A stretch of DNA of 64,000 nucleotides from Pyrobaculum sp. 3827-6 (GCF_025641885.1 NZ_JAOTQN010000001.1:930001-994000); one strand, 5' to 3'. Positions 25,788 to 34,321 are shown, numbered from the stretch's first letter. The notes: generated from the sequence alone by a model not told the origin. Translations and numbers: made by a program.

Positions 25788-27492
25788 GTACGTAGACAAA
25801 TTCCCTACCCCCCACCTTCTTCAAGTAGCCGTACCGCATGAACTGGACATACCGACCCACCTCCACGGCGTCGAGATAGCTCTCGCCGAGGCCCACCTCC
25901 ACCTCCTTTTTACCCACCGCCGCCGGCCTCACCACCCTCACCTCGATGGGCTGAGAAACCCACTGAACTATCGGCGCGCCGACGCGCCTCGCCTCCTCCA
26001 ACCCGAGGCTGTGGAGACGGCCATACGCCACGTCTCCCTCCACCCTCTCGACCTCTACGTTGGCCAGCTCCATAAGCCTCACGACCTTCCCAGCCTCGAC
26101 GTCGCGCCGCTGGACATACACCTCCACACGCCCCGGGCCCAGCCTATACACCCTCTCCCCCTTCTCCCTATAGCTGGGGTGAAACGGCACGCGCGCCGCC
26201 AGCTCCCGGTCCACCTCAAAAACGAGCTTGACGGGATCCGCCACGTACATGTACCTATCGGCAATGGGCTCCACGTACTTCCTATTGTAGGCGTAGAGAT
26301 TGGCGAGAGCCACTGTGGAGTCGGAAGGCTTTATCCCCACGGAGAGTATCAAATCCCAGATAGCCTCCGGCAGTATCCCCCTGTTCCTCAGCCCCGCGAG
26401 GGTGGGGAGGGTCAAGTCGTCGTACCTAATCTTAAGCGCCTTGAGCTTCGACTTGCTGAGGGTAGCCCCCTCTATCCTAAGCCTGCCGAAGTGGATGGTT
26501 ACCGGCTGCTCCCAGCCGAGGTGCTTAAACACGTAAGACTGCTTAACCGTATTTACGCTGTGTTCCTGAGCCCTAAGCACGTGGGTGACGCCCATTAAAT
26601 GGTCGTCTATAGACACGGCGAAGTTATACGTAGGCCACACCACGTATCTATCCCCAACTAGGGGATGCGGCGTCTTGGAGGTGTCTATAATTCTAAAGGC
26701 AACCCAGTCTCTCACGCTGGGGTCGGGATGAGCCAGATCTGTCTTGATTCTGACCACAGCCTCCCCCTCCCCGAAACTCCCCCCAAGCATCTTATCCCAA
26801 AGCTCCAGGTTGACCTCCGGCGGTTGCTCCCGGTGGGGGCACGCCCTCCCCGCGTTTCTAAGCCTCCTCCACTCCTCCGGCTTGCACAAATCCACATAGG
26901 CACCCCCGATCTCTAGCAACTTCCTCGCGTGTTCGTAGTAGATCTCCATCCGGCGGGACTGGATGTACTCCTCATCCCACTTAACCCCAAGCCACTTCAA
27001 ATCCTCTCTAATAGCCTGGTACGCGTCCACCTCCTCGGTCACGAGGGGCCTCTTAGTCCTCGGGTCTGTGTCTTCAAACCTGAGTATAAACCGGCCGCCG
27101 TACTTAAGCCTGTAGGCGTAGTTGAGGACGGCGGGGCGGGCGCTCCCCAGATGTAGCACGAAGTCGGGATTCGGCGCAAAGCGCACAACCACCCCACCCC
27201 TCACCTTCGGCAACTCGGGCAGCCCCTCCAAGCCGGCCCGCCTCTGCTCCTGCCTCCTCTCCTCAAGCACCTCGGGCCACCTCTCCCTCAAAATCTTCAA
27301 CTGCTCCTCGAGAGGCATAGAGTTTACCCGCGCCACCACCTGGTCCACCACCTGCCTAACCTCCCGAGCCCTAGTCCTCAGCTCAGGAATCTCCGCCATT
27401 ATCTTCGCCATCACAGCCTTGACGTCCGCCTTCCCCCCGTACCTAACGGCGTTAGCAAGCGCGTGTTTTAGAACTACCTCCTCAATTTCCAT
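25780..27492 (-). CDS. gltX: Glutamyl-tRNA synthetase (archaeal type)
   Basis: Class I synthetase charging tRNA-Glu, the archaeal GluRS/GlnRS subtype with a beta-barrel anticodon domain. The HIGH equivalent is [16 protein letters not shown] near residue 110, followed by [11 protein letters not shown], and the KMSKS equivalent is [11 protein letters not shown]. The length of about 570 residues fits. The C-terminal region ends in the expected barrel. An ATG four codons upstream of 27492 also exists. It overlaps the nucleotidyltransferase gene upstream by 11 bases and DUF354 downstream by 8, so three genes are tightly linked. Confidence 0.95.
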   Translation of the reverse strand: MEIEEVVLKHALANAVRYGGKADVKAVMAKIMAEIPELRTRAREVRQVVDQVVARVNSMPLEEQLKILRERWPEVLEERRQEQRRAGLEGLPELPKVRGGVVVRFAPNPDFVLHLGSARPAVLNYAYRLKYGGRFILRFEDTDPRTKRPLVTEEVDAYQAIREDLKWLGVKWDEEYIQSRRMEIYYEHARKLLEIGGAYVDLCKPEEWRRLRNAGRACPHREQPPEVNLELWDKMLGGSFGEGEAVVRIKTDLAHPDPSVRDWVAFRIIDTSKTPHPLVGDRYVVWPTYNFAVSIDDHLMGVTHVLRAQEHSVNTVKQSYVFKHLGWEQPVTIHFGRLRIEGATLSKSKLKALKIRYDDLTLPTLAGLRNRGILPEAIWDLILSVGIKPSDSTVALANLYAYNRKYVEPIADRYMYVADPVKLVFEVDRELAARVPFHPSYREKGERVYRLGPGRVEVYVQRRDVEAGKVVRLMELANVEVERVEGDVAYGRLHSLGLEEARRVGAPIVQWVSQPIEVRVVRPAAVGKKEVEVGLGESYLDAVEVGRYVQFMRYGYLKKVGGREFVYVHD

Positions 27493-28171
27493 TATTACCA
27501 GCAAAGAACCTATCTACCTCCTCTAGATCCTTTAGGCTGTCTACCGAGCGCCAAAACACATCTCTAAACACCACCGCCCTCAGCCGCCTCTGCTGGGCGA
27601 GCCTCGGGAAGAGAGTCTCCTCAATATTCCCCCGGTCGGGCAACTCCTGCAACACCCTCCGCCTAAGTACGTAAACCCCGGCGTTTATAAAGAAGCCATC
27701 TAGAAGCGGCTTCTCCCGGAACCTAGTGATAAAGCCCCCGCTGTCGAACTCCACAATGCCATAGGGGCTCCTCAACGGGACAAGCGCTATGGCCCCGTCG
27801 GCGTCGCCCAGCGCCTCCACCATCTTATCCACTGGGATGTTAGTCAGCACATCGCCATTCACCACAACTATCGGGTCCTCTGTGATGAATGGCAAGGCGT
27901 TTTTCACGGCACCCCCCGTCCCGAGGGGCTCCTCCTCTACGCTGTAGAATATCCTCACGCCGAATTTTCTCCCGTCGCCCAACGCCTCAAATACCTTCTG
28001 CCTCAAGTAGCCAACTGCAAGAATTATGTCAGTTACGCCGTATCCCCTAAGCCACTCGATCTGCCTCACCAAAATAGGCTTGCCGCCCACCGGCAACAGC
28101 GGCTTAGGCACCTCCGAGGTCAGAGGCGCCAGCCTCTTCCCAAAGCCCCCGGCTAGGATAATGCCCTGCAT
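27482..28171 (-). CDS. Sugar-1-phosphate nucleotidyltransferase
   Basis: Activates a sugar 1-phosphate with NTP to form an NDP-sugar. The N-terminal pyrophosphorylase signature [20 protein letters not shown] is at residues 7-26, followed by VNGDVLTN (metal Asp) and [18 protein letters not shown]. At 229 residues it has only the Rossmann-like catalytic domain, lacking the left-handed beta-helix acyltransferase domain of GlmU. Mannose-1-P guanylyltransferase or glucose-1-P type cannot be distinguished. It is first in an operon with gltX and a GT-B-like gene. Confidence 0.88.
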   Translation of the reverse strand: MQGIILAGGFGKRLAPLTSEVPKPLLPVGGKPILVRQIEWLRGYGVTDIILAVGYLRQKVFEALGDGRKFGVRIFYSVEEEPLGTGGAVKNALPFITEDPIVVVNGDVLTNIPVDKMVEALGDADGAIALVPLRSPYGIVEFDSGGFITRFREKPLLDGFFINAGVYVLRRRVLQELPDRGNIEETLFPRLAQQRRLRAVVFRDVFWRSVDSLKDLEEVDRFFAGNNGN

Positions 28172-28247
28172 CGCCTATCCTGATGCAAGCGTATATATAG
28201 TTTACCCCCCAAAGCAAAATATATAAAAGAGACGTGGTGTAGTGGCA

Positions 28248-28457
28248 ATGATTTTGTACACCTCGCAACTACAGATAATCGAAGACGTCGAGTCCCTACT
28301 ACAGAGATACAAAGCAAAGCCCGTGGCTATAAAAGGCACAAAGGTGAACTTCTACTGGCCCCCACGCCCAACAGGTGTGCCCATAAACCTACTTAGAAAC
28401 TTCCCACCTGATATGTATGTGGTTTTCAAGGGGAGGAATTTGATAGTGGTGCCATGA
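28248..28457 (+). CDS. Small unknown protein, first of a four-gene chain
   Basis: Unrecognised protein of 69 residues starting MILYTSQLQIIEDVESLLQR. Short alpha/beta composition without membrane segments. A strong TATA box (aaatatataaaa, centred near 28223) is 25 bp before the ATG at 28248, so the GTG two codons upstream is unlikely and the mRNA is leaderless. Its TGA overlaps the ATG of the next, 47-codon gene (ATGA), beginning a series of three such overlaps to 29345. Confidence 0.65.
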   Translation: MILYTSQLQIIEDVESLLQRYKAKPVAIKGTKVNFYWPPRPTGVPINLLRNFPPDMYVVFKGRNLIVVP

Positions 28458-28597
28458 GCGAGAGAAGGCTCTACAAGGTGAGAGTAGCCGAGCTACAGGT
28501 TCCACCTGCGATTAAAGAAGTCCTTCTAAAAGTTCTTGGGCCAGACGACGTTGTGTATCTAGAAAAGCTAGGCGATAGAATTAGGATAACGCTATGA
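28454..28597 (+). CDS. Very small protein, second of the four-gene chain
   Basis: A 47-residue reading frame beginning MSERRLYKVRVAELQVPPAI and ending DRIRITL. It is basic at the N-terminus and looks like a compact beta-alpha-beta element. Evidence that it is real: it starts in an ATGA overlap with the gene before and ends in another ATGA overlap with the gene after, with no non-coding base between; chance would not place both. It resembles no family that I recognise, though the size and composition recall small SpoVT/AbrB-like or SH3-like domains. Confidence 0.6.
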   Translation: MSERRLYKVRVAELQVPPAIKEVLLKVLGPDDVVYLEKLGDRIRITL

Positions 28598-29019
28598 TTG
28601 TAGTCAACTCTAAAAACCTAGACAAGGTAATTTGGCATGTCAGAAACCTTCTCCCTCAAATCGAGGCCACGCCGATTCTGCTGGCTAGTAGAGAGGTGGG
28701 TAACTACGTAATTGGGTTGGGAACACTGGGGTATATATACGAGGCCTTGTCCTCCGTCTTGGAGGTGCTAGTGGAGGCGGGCAAGATGGCCGGCGACCTG
28801 GGGCTAAAGGAGTATTCCCTTGTCATAGGCCCCTCCGAAAGCTATATCACCACCGCCCAGTTGCCCGAAGTTATGCCGCCTCTGCCGCCGCCAAAACCAA
28901 TAACGCCCCTGCCGAGGGAGGAGGTCAGGCTCAACTCCTTCAACTGCCGCGACCTCGCGCCGGGTATGGTGAGGTTCTGCGTAGATAACGTGGAAATCGC
29001 CTACTACCTGGCACGATGA
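28594..29019 (+). CDS. Unknown protein, third of the four-gene chain
   Basis: Unrecognised 141-residue protein. The first 95 residues look alpha/beta and soluble (MIVVNSKNLDKVIWHVRNLL, then GLGTLGYIYEALSSVLEVLVEAGK); a proline-rich linker follows (MPPLPPPKPITPLPREE), and the C-terminal 30 residues contain two cysteines (NCRDLAPGMVRFC). ATGA overlaps join it to both neighbours. The linker suggests two modules, perhaps a tethered partner-binding tail. Confidence 0.65.
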   Translation: MIVVNSKNLDKVIWHVRNLLPQIEATPILLASREVGNYVIGLGTLGYIYEALSSVLEVLVEAGKMAGDLGLKEYSLVIGPSESYITTAQLPEVMPPLPPPKPITPLPREEVRLNSFNCRDLAPGMVRFCVDNVEIAYYLAR

Positions 29020-29345
29020 TCTACCTATCACTCTCCGAGCTGGAGAACATCCTATCCGCCATTAGAGAGTACGCCGAGAAGTACAGAGTCAACCGCCCGG
29101 CGCTGGAGGCCGTGGAAGAGAGGTGGCTTAAGTTCCAGGAGCTAGCCTTCGCCTTCGGCATAGATCTCAAGCCTGCCGAAGGCGTGGAGTTCTACGCAGG
29201 TGGCCCCCTTCAAGACAACCTAGACTTCCTGAGGAAAATCGACAGGATGCTGGCCACCGTGAGGAAACTCAAAGAAATTTATGGAGATGTCAAAGTAATA
29301 GTCGACTTAGACCTCACCATTAAGAAAACTGTAATCAAAATATAA
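29016..29345 (+). CDS. Unknown helical protein, fourth of the chain
   Basis: Unrecognised 109-residue protein, mostly helical and acidic, starting MIYLSLSELENILSAIREYA. Two amphipathic helices (around residues 5-25 and 70-92) may form a coiled coil. The final 20 residues are a beta-like, basic segment. Its ATG overlaps the previous stop by four bases. A strong promoter for the CBS-domain gene begins immediately after its stop, so the operon probably ends here. Confidence 0.65.
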   Translation: MIYLSLSELENILSAIREYAEKYRVNRPALEAVEERWLKFQELAFAFGIDLKPAEGVEFYAGGPLQDNLDFLRKIDRMLATVRKLKEIYGDVKVIVDLDLTIKKTVIKI

Positions 29346-29349
29346 ATAT
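29337..29349 (+). promoter_or_regulatory. TATA box of the CBS-domain gene
   Basis: The AT-rich aaaatataaatat overlaps the stop of the preceding gene and is centred about 25 bp before the ATG at 29368, indicating a separate, leaderless transcript for the CBS-domain and DUF309 genes. Confidence 0.55.
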
Positions 29350-29367
29350 CTGCACAATAGCAAATAT

Positions 29368-29787
29368 ATGCCACTGATAAAAAGGAGGGAGTTGCCTCTA
29401 CGAGTCTCTGATATAATGGTAAAAAATGTGGTTACAGCCAAGGAAAACGACAAGGTAAGAGATATAGCAATTAAAATGTACGAAAACAAGATCGGTAGCG
29501 TCGTCATTGTCGACGACGAGGGTAAACCCATTGGAATAGTCACCGAGAGAGACATAGTATACGTCTTGGCCAGGGCGCTGTCCCCCGACACGCCGGCGTG
29601 GATGATAATGACGGAGAACCCAATAGTGATAAAAGAAGACGCCCTGGTAGTAGAGGCCATGGAAAAAATGAGAGAGCTAAACATTAGACACCTCCCAGTG
29701 GTTGACCACTCAGGTAAGCTAGTGGGGATGGTTTCATTTAGAGATATTGTGGATTTCACAGCTACGTTGCTGTCGATTCTTAAATGA
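29368..29787 (+). CDS. CBS-domain protein (two repeats)
   Basis: A 139-residue protein made almost only of a pair of CBS motifs, which bind adenosyl ligands such as AMP, ATP or SAM and regulate partner proteins. Repeat 1 runs from VSDIMVKNVVTAKENDKV to GIVTERDIVYVL, repeat 2 from MTENPIVIKEDALVVEAM to LVGMVSFRDIVDF. The short N-terminus is basic. The stop overlaps the ATG of a DUF309 gene (ATGA), so the two products may work together; the regulated target is unknown. Confidence 0.9.
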   Translation: MPLIKRRELPLRVSDIMVKNVVTAKENDKVRDIAIKMYENKIGSVVIVDDEGKPIGIVTERDIVYVLARALSPDTPAWMIMTENPIVIKEDALVVEAMEKMRELNIRHLPVVDHSGKLVGMVSFRDIVDFTATLLSILK

Positions 29788-30308
29788 GGAAGCTACTCAT
29801 AGTTGAAAACCCGGGATACACACCTGCGCATAGAGAGGAACTAATCAAAAAAGTGAGGGCCGTCGCTCCGGTAATCACGGTGCGGATCGCCACGAGACAT
29901 TTAGAGGTAGATGTGAAGACCGAGGAGGACGTAGATGTCGTAATAAACAAGGTGGAGAAAATACTTGGCGGCAGGTTGCTGGACGTCGTAGACATCACTT
30001 TCGAGAGAGTCGAGGGCGGCGTGAGGCGGTTTGTTGAGTTATTCAACGCCGAGAGGTTTTGGGAGGCGCACAACGCGCTGGAGGACATCTGGAGAGAGAC
30101 TAGAAACCCCACTCTCCAAGGCTTAATCATGCTTGCAGCGGCGTATGTAAAGCTACAGGAGGGTTCTCTAGACAAATTTGAAAAACTTCTACAAGAGGCC
30201 CTAGGCCTAATACAAGAGGATGTTGAGTGTATAAAAGCGCAGGAAGTGAAGAGAAAGGCAGAGGCGGCTTTGCTAAATAGGAGTCTGTTTAAAATAACAT
30301 GCTCTTGA
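29784..30308 (+). CDS. DUF309-domain protein with N-terminal extension
   Basis: The C-terminal half matches the DUF309 helical family: ELFNAERFWEAHNALEDIWR and LQGLIMLAAAYVKLQEG are its two signature helices with conserved Glu, His and Trp. The first 75 residues form an additional alpha/beta module (LIVENPGYTPAHREELIKKV and HLEVDVKTEEDVDVVINKV) not common to all members. Biochemical function is unknown. Coupled by ATGA to the CBS gene upstream; 20-base convergent overlap with sir2. Confidence 0.82.
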   Translation: MRKLLIVENPGYTPAHREELIKKVRAVAPVITVRIATRHLEVDVKTEEDVDVVINKVEKILGGRLLDVVDITFERVEGGVRRFVELFNAERFWEAHNALEDIWRETRNPTLQGLIMLAAAYVKLQEGSLDKFEKLLQEALGLIQEDVECIKAQEVKRKAEAALLNRSLFKITCS

Positions 30309-31053
30309 CCCTGTCCACTAGTCTTGGTAATACCTCCTCGACGCGGCCCCTCAATATGTAGTCGGCGTAGAAATCGTAAAAGGTCTCATCTGCGTTGATA
30401 ATTACGAGTTTGGCGCCCCGCTTCTTAGCCACCACTGGCAACTGATTGGCCGGGTAAACAGCGAGGGACGTCCCCACAGCCATGAAGACATCCGCCATCT
30501 CCGCCAGCATAAAGGCCTCCCTAACAGCGTCCCGGGGTAGGGGCTCTCCAAAGAAAACAACATCGGGCTTCAAAACTCCGCCGCATTTCGGGCATCTGGG
30601 CGCCCCCGAGACGCGGCGCTTTACGGCCTCGGAGAGGGGGTACCTCGCCCCGCACTGGGTGCACACCGCTTCTCTCAAAGCCCCGTGTAACTCCACCACG
30701 TTTCTACTACCGGCGGCTTGGTGAAGCATGTCCACGTTCTGCGTAATCACCGCGCACAGCTTCCCCATTTTTTCAAGCTCGGCAAGGGCGTAGTGCGCCG
30801 GGTTCGGCTTCACGCTGAAGGCGGGGAGGAAGAGATTTACAAACAAGTCCCACACCTCGTCGGGGTTTTTGTAGAAGTATTCAATATCGAACTTCTCTGG
30901 GTCAACCACCCGCCATATGCCTTGTGGGCCTCTGAAGTCGGGTATTCCGCTGGCCGTGGAAACCCCCGCGCCTGTAAGCGCTACGTTGCAACTAGATCTT
31001 GCGACGGCGGAGGCGACTTCGTCAAGCTCATCAGTTGTGAAATCCACCTCCAT
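30289..31053 (-). CDS. sir2: Sir2-family NAD-dependent protein deacylase
   Basis: Removes acyl groups from lysine using NAD; in Sulfolobus the homologue acts on the chromatin protein Alba. Motifs are GAGVSTASGIPDFRG (residues 28-42), TQNVDMLHQAAG, catalytic His in ELHGALREAVC, the zinc-binding pairs CTQCG and CPKCGG, and VVFFGEPLP, AVGTSLAVYPANQLP. At 254 residues the length is standard. The start overlaps the preceding membrane gene by 73 bases in another frame, which is unusually long; a later start would remove the helix before the NAD motif and is less likely. Confidence 0.94.
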   Translation of the reverse strand: MEVDFTTDELDEVASAVARSSCNVALTGAGVSTASGIPDFRGPQGIWRVVDPEKFDIEYFYKNPDEVWDLFVNLFLPAFSVKPNPAHYALAELEKMGKLCAVITQNVDMLHQAAGSRNVVELHGALREAVCTQCGARYPLSEAVKRRVSGAPRCPKCGGVLKPDVVFFGEPLPRDAVREAFMLAEMADVFMAVGTSLAVYPANQLPVVAKKRGAKLVIINADETFYDFYADYILRGRVEEVLPRLVDRVKSMLF

Positions 31054-31619
31054 ACCGAGTATAGCCAGTAGAAGTATAAAAATCCTAGGGTGACGATGCT
31101 TAGAATTATGTAAAAAGTTGCGCTATATGGCTTGAAAGTGCCGACGCCGGCCATCGCTCTAATCAAGTAGAGATCTCGGGTAAATAGCTCGATTAGGTAT
31201 GCCCACGAGGCGAGCCAGACAAGCGCCAGCCCAACCACGCCGAGGCCAAGCGCCGCTACGCCCAGCAGTTTGCCAAAAGCCTCTTGATCAACTGCGGCGT
31301 TGGGCACGGTGCCTATGGGGAGAGTAGACGCCAGAGTCTCCAACTGGCCCGCCAGCAGTACAGAGAGTATCTGAGCCCCTACTCCCGACAGCACGTAGAG
31401 CCAAATAGCGGCGGCGTACTCACCACCGAGCCACACGGCGGCGAGCCTATCCCACAGCTTTTCTCTCAGATTAACCAGCAGAGAGTGGGCCTTGGTTAAA
31501 TACGTGGCCACCGCCACGGTGGAGCCTATGCCGAAAACTGCGGAGAGGAGCGCCTGGCCTGCGATGCCCGCGGCTATGGAAGCCGCGTAGAGCACCAGCG
31601 CCGCAGTTATGTACCACAC
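30981..31619 (-). CDS. Multi-span membrane protein of unknown function
   Basis: Unrecognised 212-residue protein with about five hydrophobic segments: MWYITAALVLYAASIAAGIA, SAVFGIGSTVAVATYL, YAAAIWLYVLSGVGAQILSV, LLGVAALGLGVVGLALVWLA, and FYIILSIVTLGFLYFYWLY. The C-terminal segment resembles small DUF4234/DUF805-like membrane proteins, but no assignment is made. GTG start supported by actttaaaaatag about 25 bp upstream. It precedes sir2 with a 73-base overlap, so both are probably on one mRNA. Confidence 0.7.
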   Translation of the reverse strand: MWYITAALVLYAASIAAGIAGQALLSAVFGIGSTVAVATYLTKAHSLLVNLREKLWDRLAAVWLGGEYAAAIWLYVLSGVGAQILSVLLAGQLETLASTLPIGTVPNAAVDQEAFGKLLGVAALGLGVVGLALVWLASWAYLIELFTRDLYLIRAMAGVGTFKPYSATFYIILSIVTLGFLYFYWLYSVWRWISQLMSLTKSPPPSQDLVAT

Positions 31620-31670
31620 GTTTTTAAAAAGGGGCTATTTTTAAAGTGTGACGAAGATGAACCCCACTGA

Positions 31671-32078
31671 TTAGTGAAGACGTCGTTGCTCGCCGATCTC
31701 CACCCGCATAGGCGTGGGGAAGTCCGACCTGAGCTCCAGGACCTTGTCGCCAAAGCCGCAGACGGGGGTGGCATCCAGCGGCCTCCCGTATGACCACGTG
31801 GTGGGGGAGGTGCCCCTCACCCACACGATTTTTAGAGGGATTTTGGTGTTCTTCATCCAGAAGCAGTACGTCGAGTTGGTGGGGAAGAGGAAGATCATGC
31901 CCACCGCCCCCACCCCTCTGGGGTCGTATGTCGATACGTTCATGTAGCCTATGCTCCACTTCACCACGTTGTCGGCTACATACACGACGGCGGGCGTCCC
32001 GTCTATCGTCGCCGAGGTGTAGGAGGCGAAGGGCGAGATGAAGCTCAGCAAGGTATACAGCGTTATGAGTAGAGCCAT
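31671..32078 (-). CDS. Secreted DUF192-family protein
   Basis: A 135-residue protein with an N-terminal hydrophobic signal (MALLITLYTLLSFISPFASY) and the DUF192 core: VGMIFLFP, the family motif FWMKNTKIPLKIVWV, and DKVLELRSD near the end. DUF192 proteins are small beta-barrels, often exported; their function is unknown. It lies directly after a periplasmic-type solute-binding protein gene and overlaps it by 16 bases, so the pair is probably co-transcribed and both act outside the cytoplasmic membrane. Confidence 0.82.
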   Translation of the reverse strand: MALLITLYTLLSFISPFASYTSATIDGTPAVVYVADNVVKWSIGYMNVSTYDPRGVGAVGMIFLFPTNSTYCFWMKNTKIPLKIVWVRGTSPTTWSYGRPLDATPVCGFGDKVLELRSDFPTPMRVEIGEQRRLH

Positions 32079-32869
32079 TTCTCAACCCAGCTAGATATCA
32101 GACGCTCCATTTCGCCGGACTGCAACATGCCGTAGATCACCTTGTCGACCTCCAGCTTTAGGTCTTGTGCGCAGAGGGGCATCGCCACCGCGCTATACCT
32201 AACGCCGGTGGACATGACAATCTCAAACTCGGGGTACCTCTTCACCACAGCCCTGCCCACCACGCCGCCCACTACTATCGCATCTAGGTCACCTTTCCGC
32301 AGGGCTTCCACCATGTAGGGATACACCTTGTCGTACCTCACAATTTTGGAGAAGTTGCCAAGAGTCTTGACAGCCCAATCCTCCTGCACAGTACCCACCT
32401 GGATCCCCACCGCCTTGCCCCTCAAGTCCTCGACGGAGCGTATCGGCGCGCCTCGCCTCGCTATGACCACAGAGGAGTCCACCTGGTAAGGTATTGAGAA
32501 GAGCACCTGCCTCTCGCGGTCGGGCGTTATGGCCATGTCGGCGAGCACCACGTCCACTTCCCCCCTCTTCACGGCCTCGATCAAGGCGGAGAACTTCATA
32601 TCCCTCACCTCAAGCCCCACGCCGAGGCTCTGCGCGATGCGCCTCGCGATGTCCACATCTATTCCGACGACGGCGCCCCCCTCTACATACTCGTATGGAG
32701 GCCAGTCGGCGGAGGTACCCATGACGAGCTTCCCCCTCTGCTTAATGAGATCTACCGAAGTTGGGCACTGGGGCTTCTGCGCCGCGGGCTGGCTCGGAAG
32801 GATAGACATCGCCAGTAGAAGGCCTATGACAACCCCCAGCACTACTCCACCGACAACTTTAAAATCCAT
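32063..32869 (-). CDS. Membrane-anchored amino-acid-type solute-binding protein
   Basis: ABC-type substrate-binding protein of family 3. An N-terminal transmembrane anchor (VGGVVLGVVIGLLLAMSI) is followed by the family start RGKLVMGTSADWPPYEYV, then GIDVDIARRIAQSLGV, VDVVLADMAITPDRERQVLFS and the hinge region VGIQVGTVQEDWAVK. No permease or ATPase gene is adjacent, so it is either an orphan using a transporter elsewhere or a sensor. The ATG is supported by a TATA-like catttaagt 25 bp upstream. Ligand type is inferred only from family membership. Confidence 0.88.
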   Translation of the reverse strand: MDFKVVGGVVLGVVIGLLLAMSILPSQPAAQKPQCPTSVDLIKQRGKLVMGTSADWPPYEYVEGGAVVGIDVDIARRIAQSLGVGLEVRDMKFSALIEAVKRGEVDVVLADMAITPDRERQVLFSIPYQVDSSVVIARRGAPIRSVEDLRGKAVGIQVGTVQEDWAVKTLGNFSKIVRYDKVYPYMVEALRKGDLDAIVVGGVVGRAVVKRYPEFEIVMSTGVRYSAVAMPLCAQDLKLEVDKVIYGMLQSGEMERLISSWVEKWLYS

Positions 32870-33011
32870 AGCGTTAGTGGCTAGGGTACTTAAATGTTGA
32901 AGCTCGGTCGGCTTGAGAGGTGAAGAAGCTAGACGACTCTGAAACTTCTACCCCAGTAATAGGCGCCAATTTTACGCATAGCAAATATAGATACGTATAG
33001 TGGAAGTATGC

Positions 33012-33206
33012 GTGAGGGCGTATCTAGTAACGCGGGACTCCACCACTCTCCACACACCTGGACTCAAGGTTATACACATCCCCTTCGCAGACGAGGACAC
33101 CCTATACGTATTTGACGAGAGGGTGGGTTACCTTGAGATAAGAGGGCGTGAGAAGATCCAGGAGTTTATCAACCGGCTGAGAAGCGAGAGGCAAACTTCT
33201 CAATAG
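33012..33206 (+). CDS. Small hypothetical protein
   Basis: Not recognised. 64 residues starting at GTG 33012 (MRAYLVTRDSTTL), with mixed charge and beta-rich pattern ending in a helix (KIQEFINRLRSERQTSQ). GTG 33012 is chosen over GTG 33000 because a caaatatagata box lies about 25 bp before it. The 3' end overlaps the convergent 378-residue gene by 38 bases. No partner genes on this strand. Confidence 0.55.
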   Translation: MRAYLVTRDSTTLHTPGLKVIHIPFADEDTLYVFDERVGYLEIRGREKIQEFINRLRSERQTSQ

Positions 33207-34305
33207 CTGCGAGGAACTTCTCAAAATCCTCTTCTACCGCGCCGGCACCTGCGCCGAAGGGGGAGTCCATGCCGGCCAGCCCATCCTCGGGGGGCATGTA
33301 TATGAACAGCCTCTTGTGGGCCGTGTTTGTGGCGTACATAACCTCGCTGAAGACGCCTCTGTGAAACATCTGCCTCATAAATGGTCTGTACACCGCCACT
33401 GCGTCCGACTGGAGAATGTAGCGGAAGTCCTTGAACCTAATCAAGTTGTCGATGTCTAGCAAAACCTCCTCCACCTGGTCAGCCGGTATCTCCATTGGGT
33501 AGAGCTCAGGCTCGTCCTCCACCGCCGGCTTGACGCCGGGAGGCAGAAGCCAACGCTCCTCCGCCTCCACCACAGCCACGTGGCCCCTCCTCTTAGCCAG
33601 TCTAAGAACCCGCTCGTCCATGGTAAGCGGGTCAAAGGCCACGAATTTACTAAGCATCAGCGACCGGTACCTATCGATCTCCCTCCTCGCCTCTGGGTCG
33701 CCCCTCACGTATGTGATGGGGAAAGAGAGGTAAAACCTCGGCCTCGCGCCCTCCACGGCAATCCGGTATATAACGTGGGCGGGGTGTTTCACCGCGATCA
33801 CGATGTTAGAGACGCCGAGGGCCTTGGCTATGGTGTCCCCCAGCAGTATAGAAGCCGTGCGCCACGCAAATACGTCCTTAAGCCTCAAGAAGGCGCCGGT
33901 CTTCTCCCGCTCTTCCCGTATCTGAATCCTCCGCCAGATGACGTGCGCCTCCTCTATCAGCGTAACCACCACATCCGACCTGTAGGCTCTCAAAACAGAG
34001 ATGTCCACCGCTGGGAAAAACCGGCTCTTCCGGAAGTAGGGCAGATTCATGAAAAGGACGGCGTGTTCGGCCCCGTCCTCCTCCACCTTCGCTATGGCCC
34101 TCGTCGCGGCCTCTCTCCACGCCCTTTCCTGCCAGTAGTAGTCGTCGCTGTCGAGGAAGATCACCCAGTCCACCTCTTTTTTCAGCTCCTCCTCCACGAA
34201 ATACAACCCCAGCCTCCCCCTCCCCATCTCTTTGTGGCACTTCTCCAGCTGTGCCGAGAGGGGCTTCATGTTGACGCCGGTGGTGCCGATAGCCAGCACG
34301 CGCAC
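33169..34305 (-). CDS. Putative P-loop plus deoxyribosyltransferase-like fusion protein
   Basis: Not assigned to a named family. The N-terminus MRVLAIGTTGVNMKPLSAQL resembles a nucleotide-kinase-like glycine loop without the standard GKT. From about residue 195 a second module starts FYLSFPITYVRGDPEARREI, continues FVAFDPLTMDER, and includes LQSDAVAVYRPFM followed by GVFSEVMYA; this order (FPI, SDxVV, SxGxxSExxYA) resembles nucleoside 2-deoxyribosyltransferase-type proteins. The 378-residue protein may thus sense or modify nucleotides. This reading is pattern-based inference. Start GTG 34305 lies near the shared TATA palindrome. Confidence 0.6.
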   Translation of the reverse strand: MRVLAIGTTGVNMKPLSAQLEKCHKEMGRGRLGLYFVEEELKKEVDWVIFLDSDDYYWQERAWREAATRAIAKVEEDGAEHAVLFMNLPYFRKSRFFPAVDISVLRAYRSDVVVTLIEEAHVIWRRIQIREEREKTGAFLRLKDVFAWRTASILLGDTIAKALGVSNIVIAVKHPAHVIYRIAVEGARPRFYLSFPITYVRGDPEARREIDRYRSLMLSKFVAFDPLTMDERVLRLAKRRGHVAVVEAEERWLLPPGVKPAVEDEPELYPMEIPADQVEEVLLDIDNLIRFKDFRYILQSDAVAVYRPFMRQMFHRGVFSEVMYATNTAHKRLFIYMPPEDGLAGMDSPFGAGAGAVEEDFEKFLAAIEKFASRFSAG

Positions 34306-34321
34306 GGCCGTGGCGGTAAAG

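Noticed and set aside
25786-26598. 270-codon plus-strand frame opposite gltX
   Set aside because: His/Pro-rich composition typical of an antisense shadow; gltX has clear motifs on the other strand.
32920-32965. aggtgaagaagc...ctga as a C/D-like RNA
   Set aside because: C box departs from RUGAUGA and only one CTGA is present; no terminal stem.
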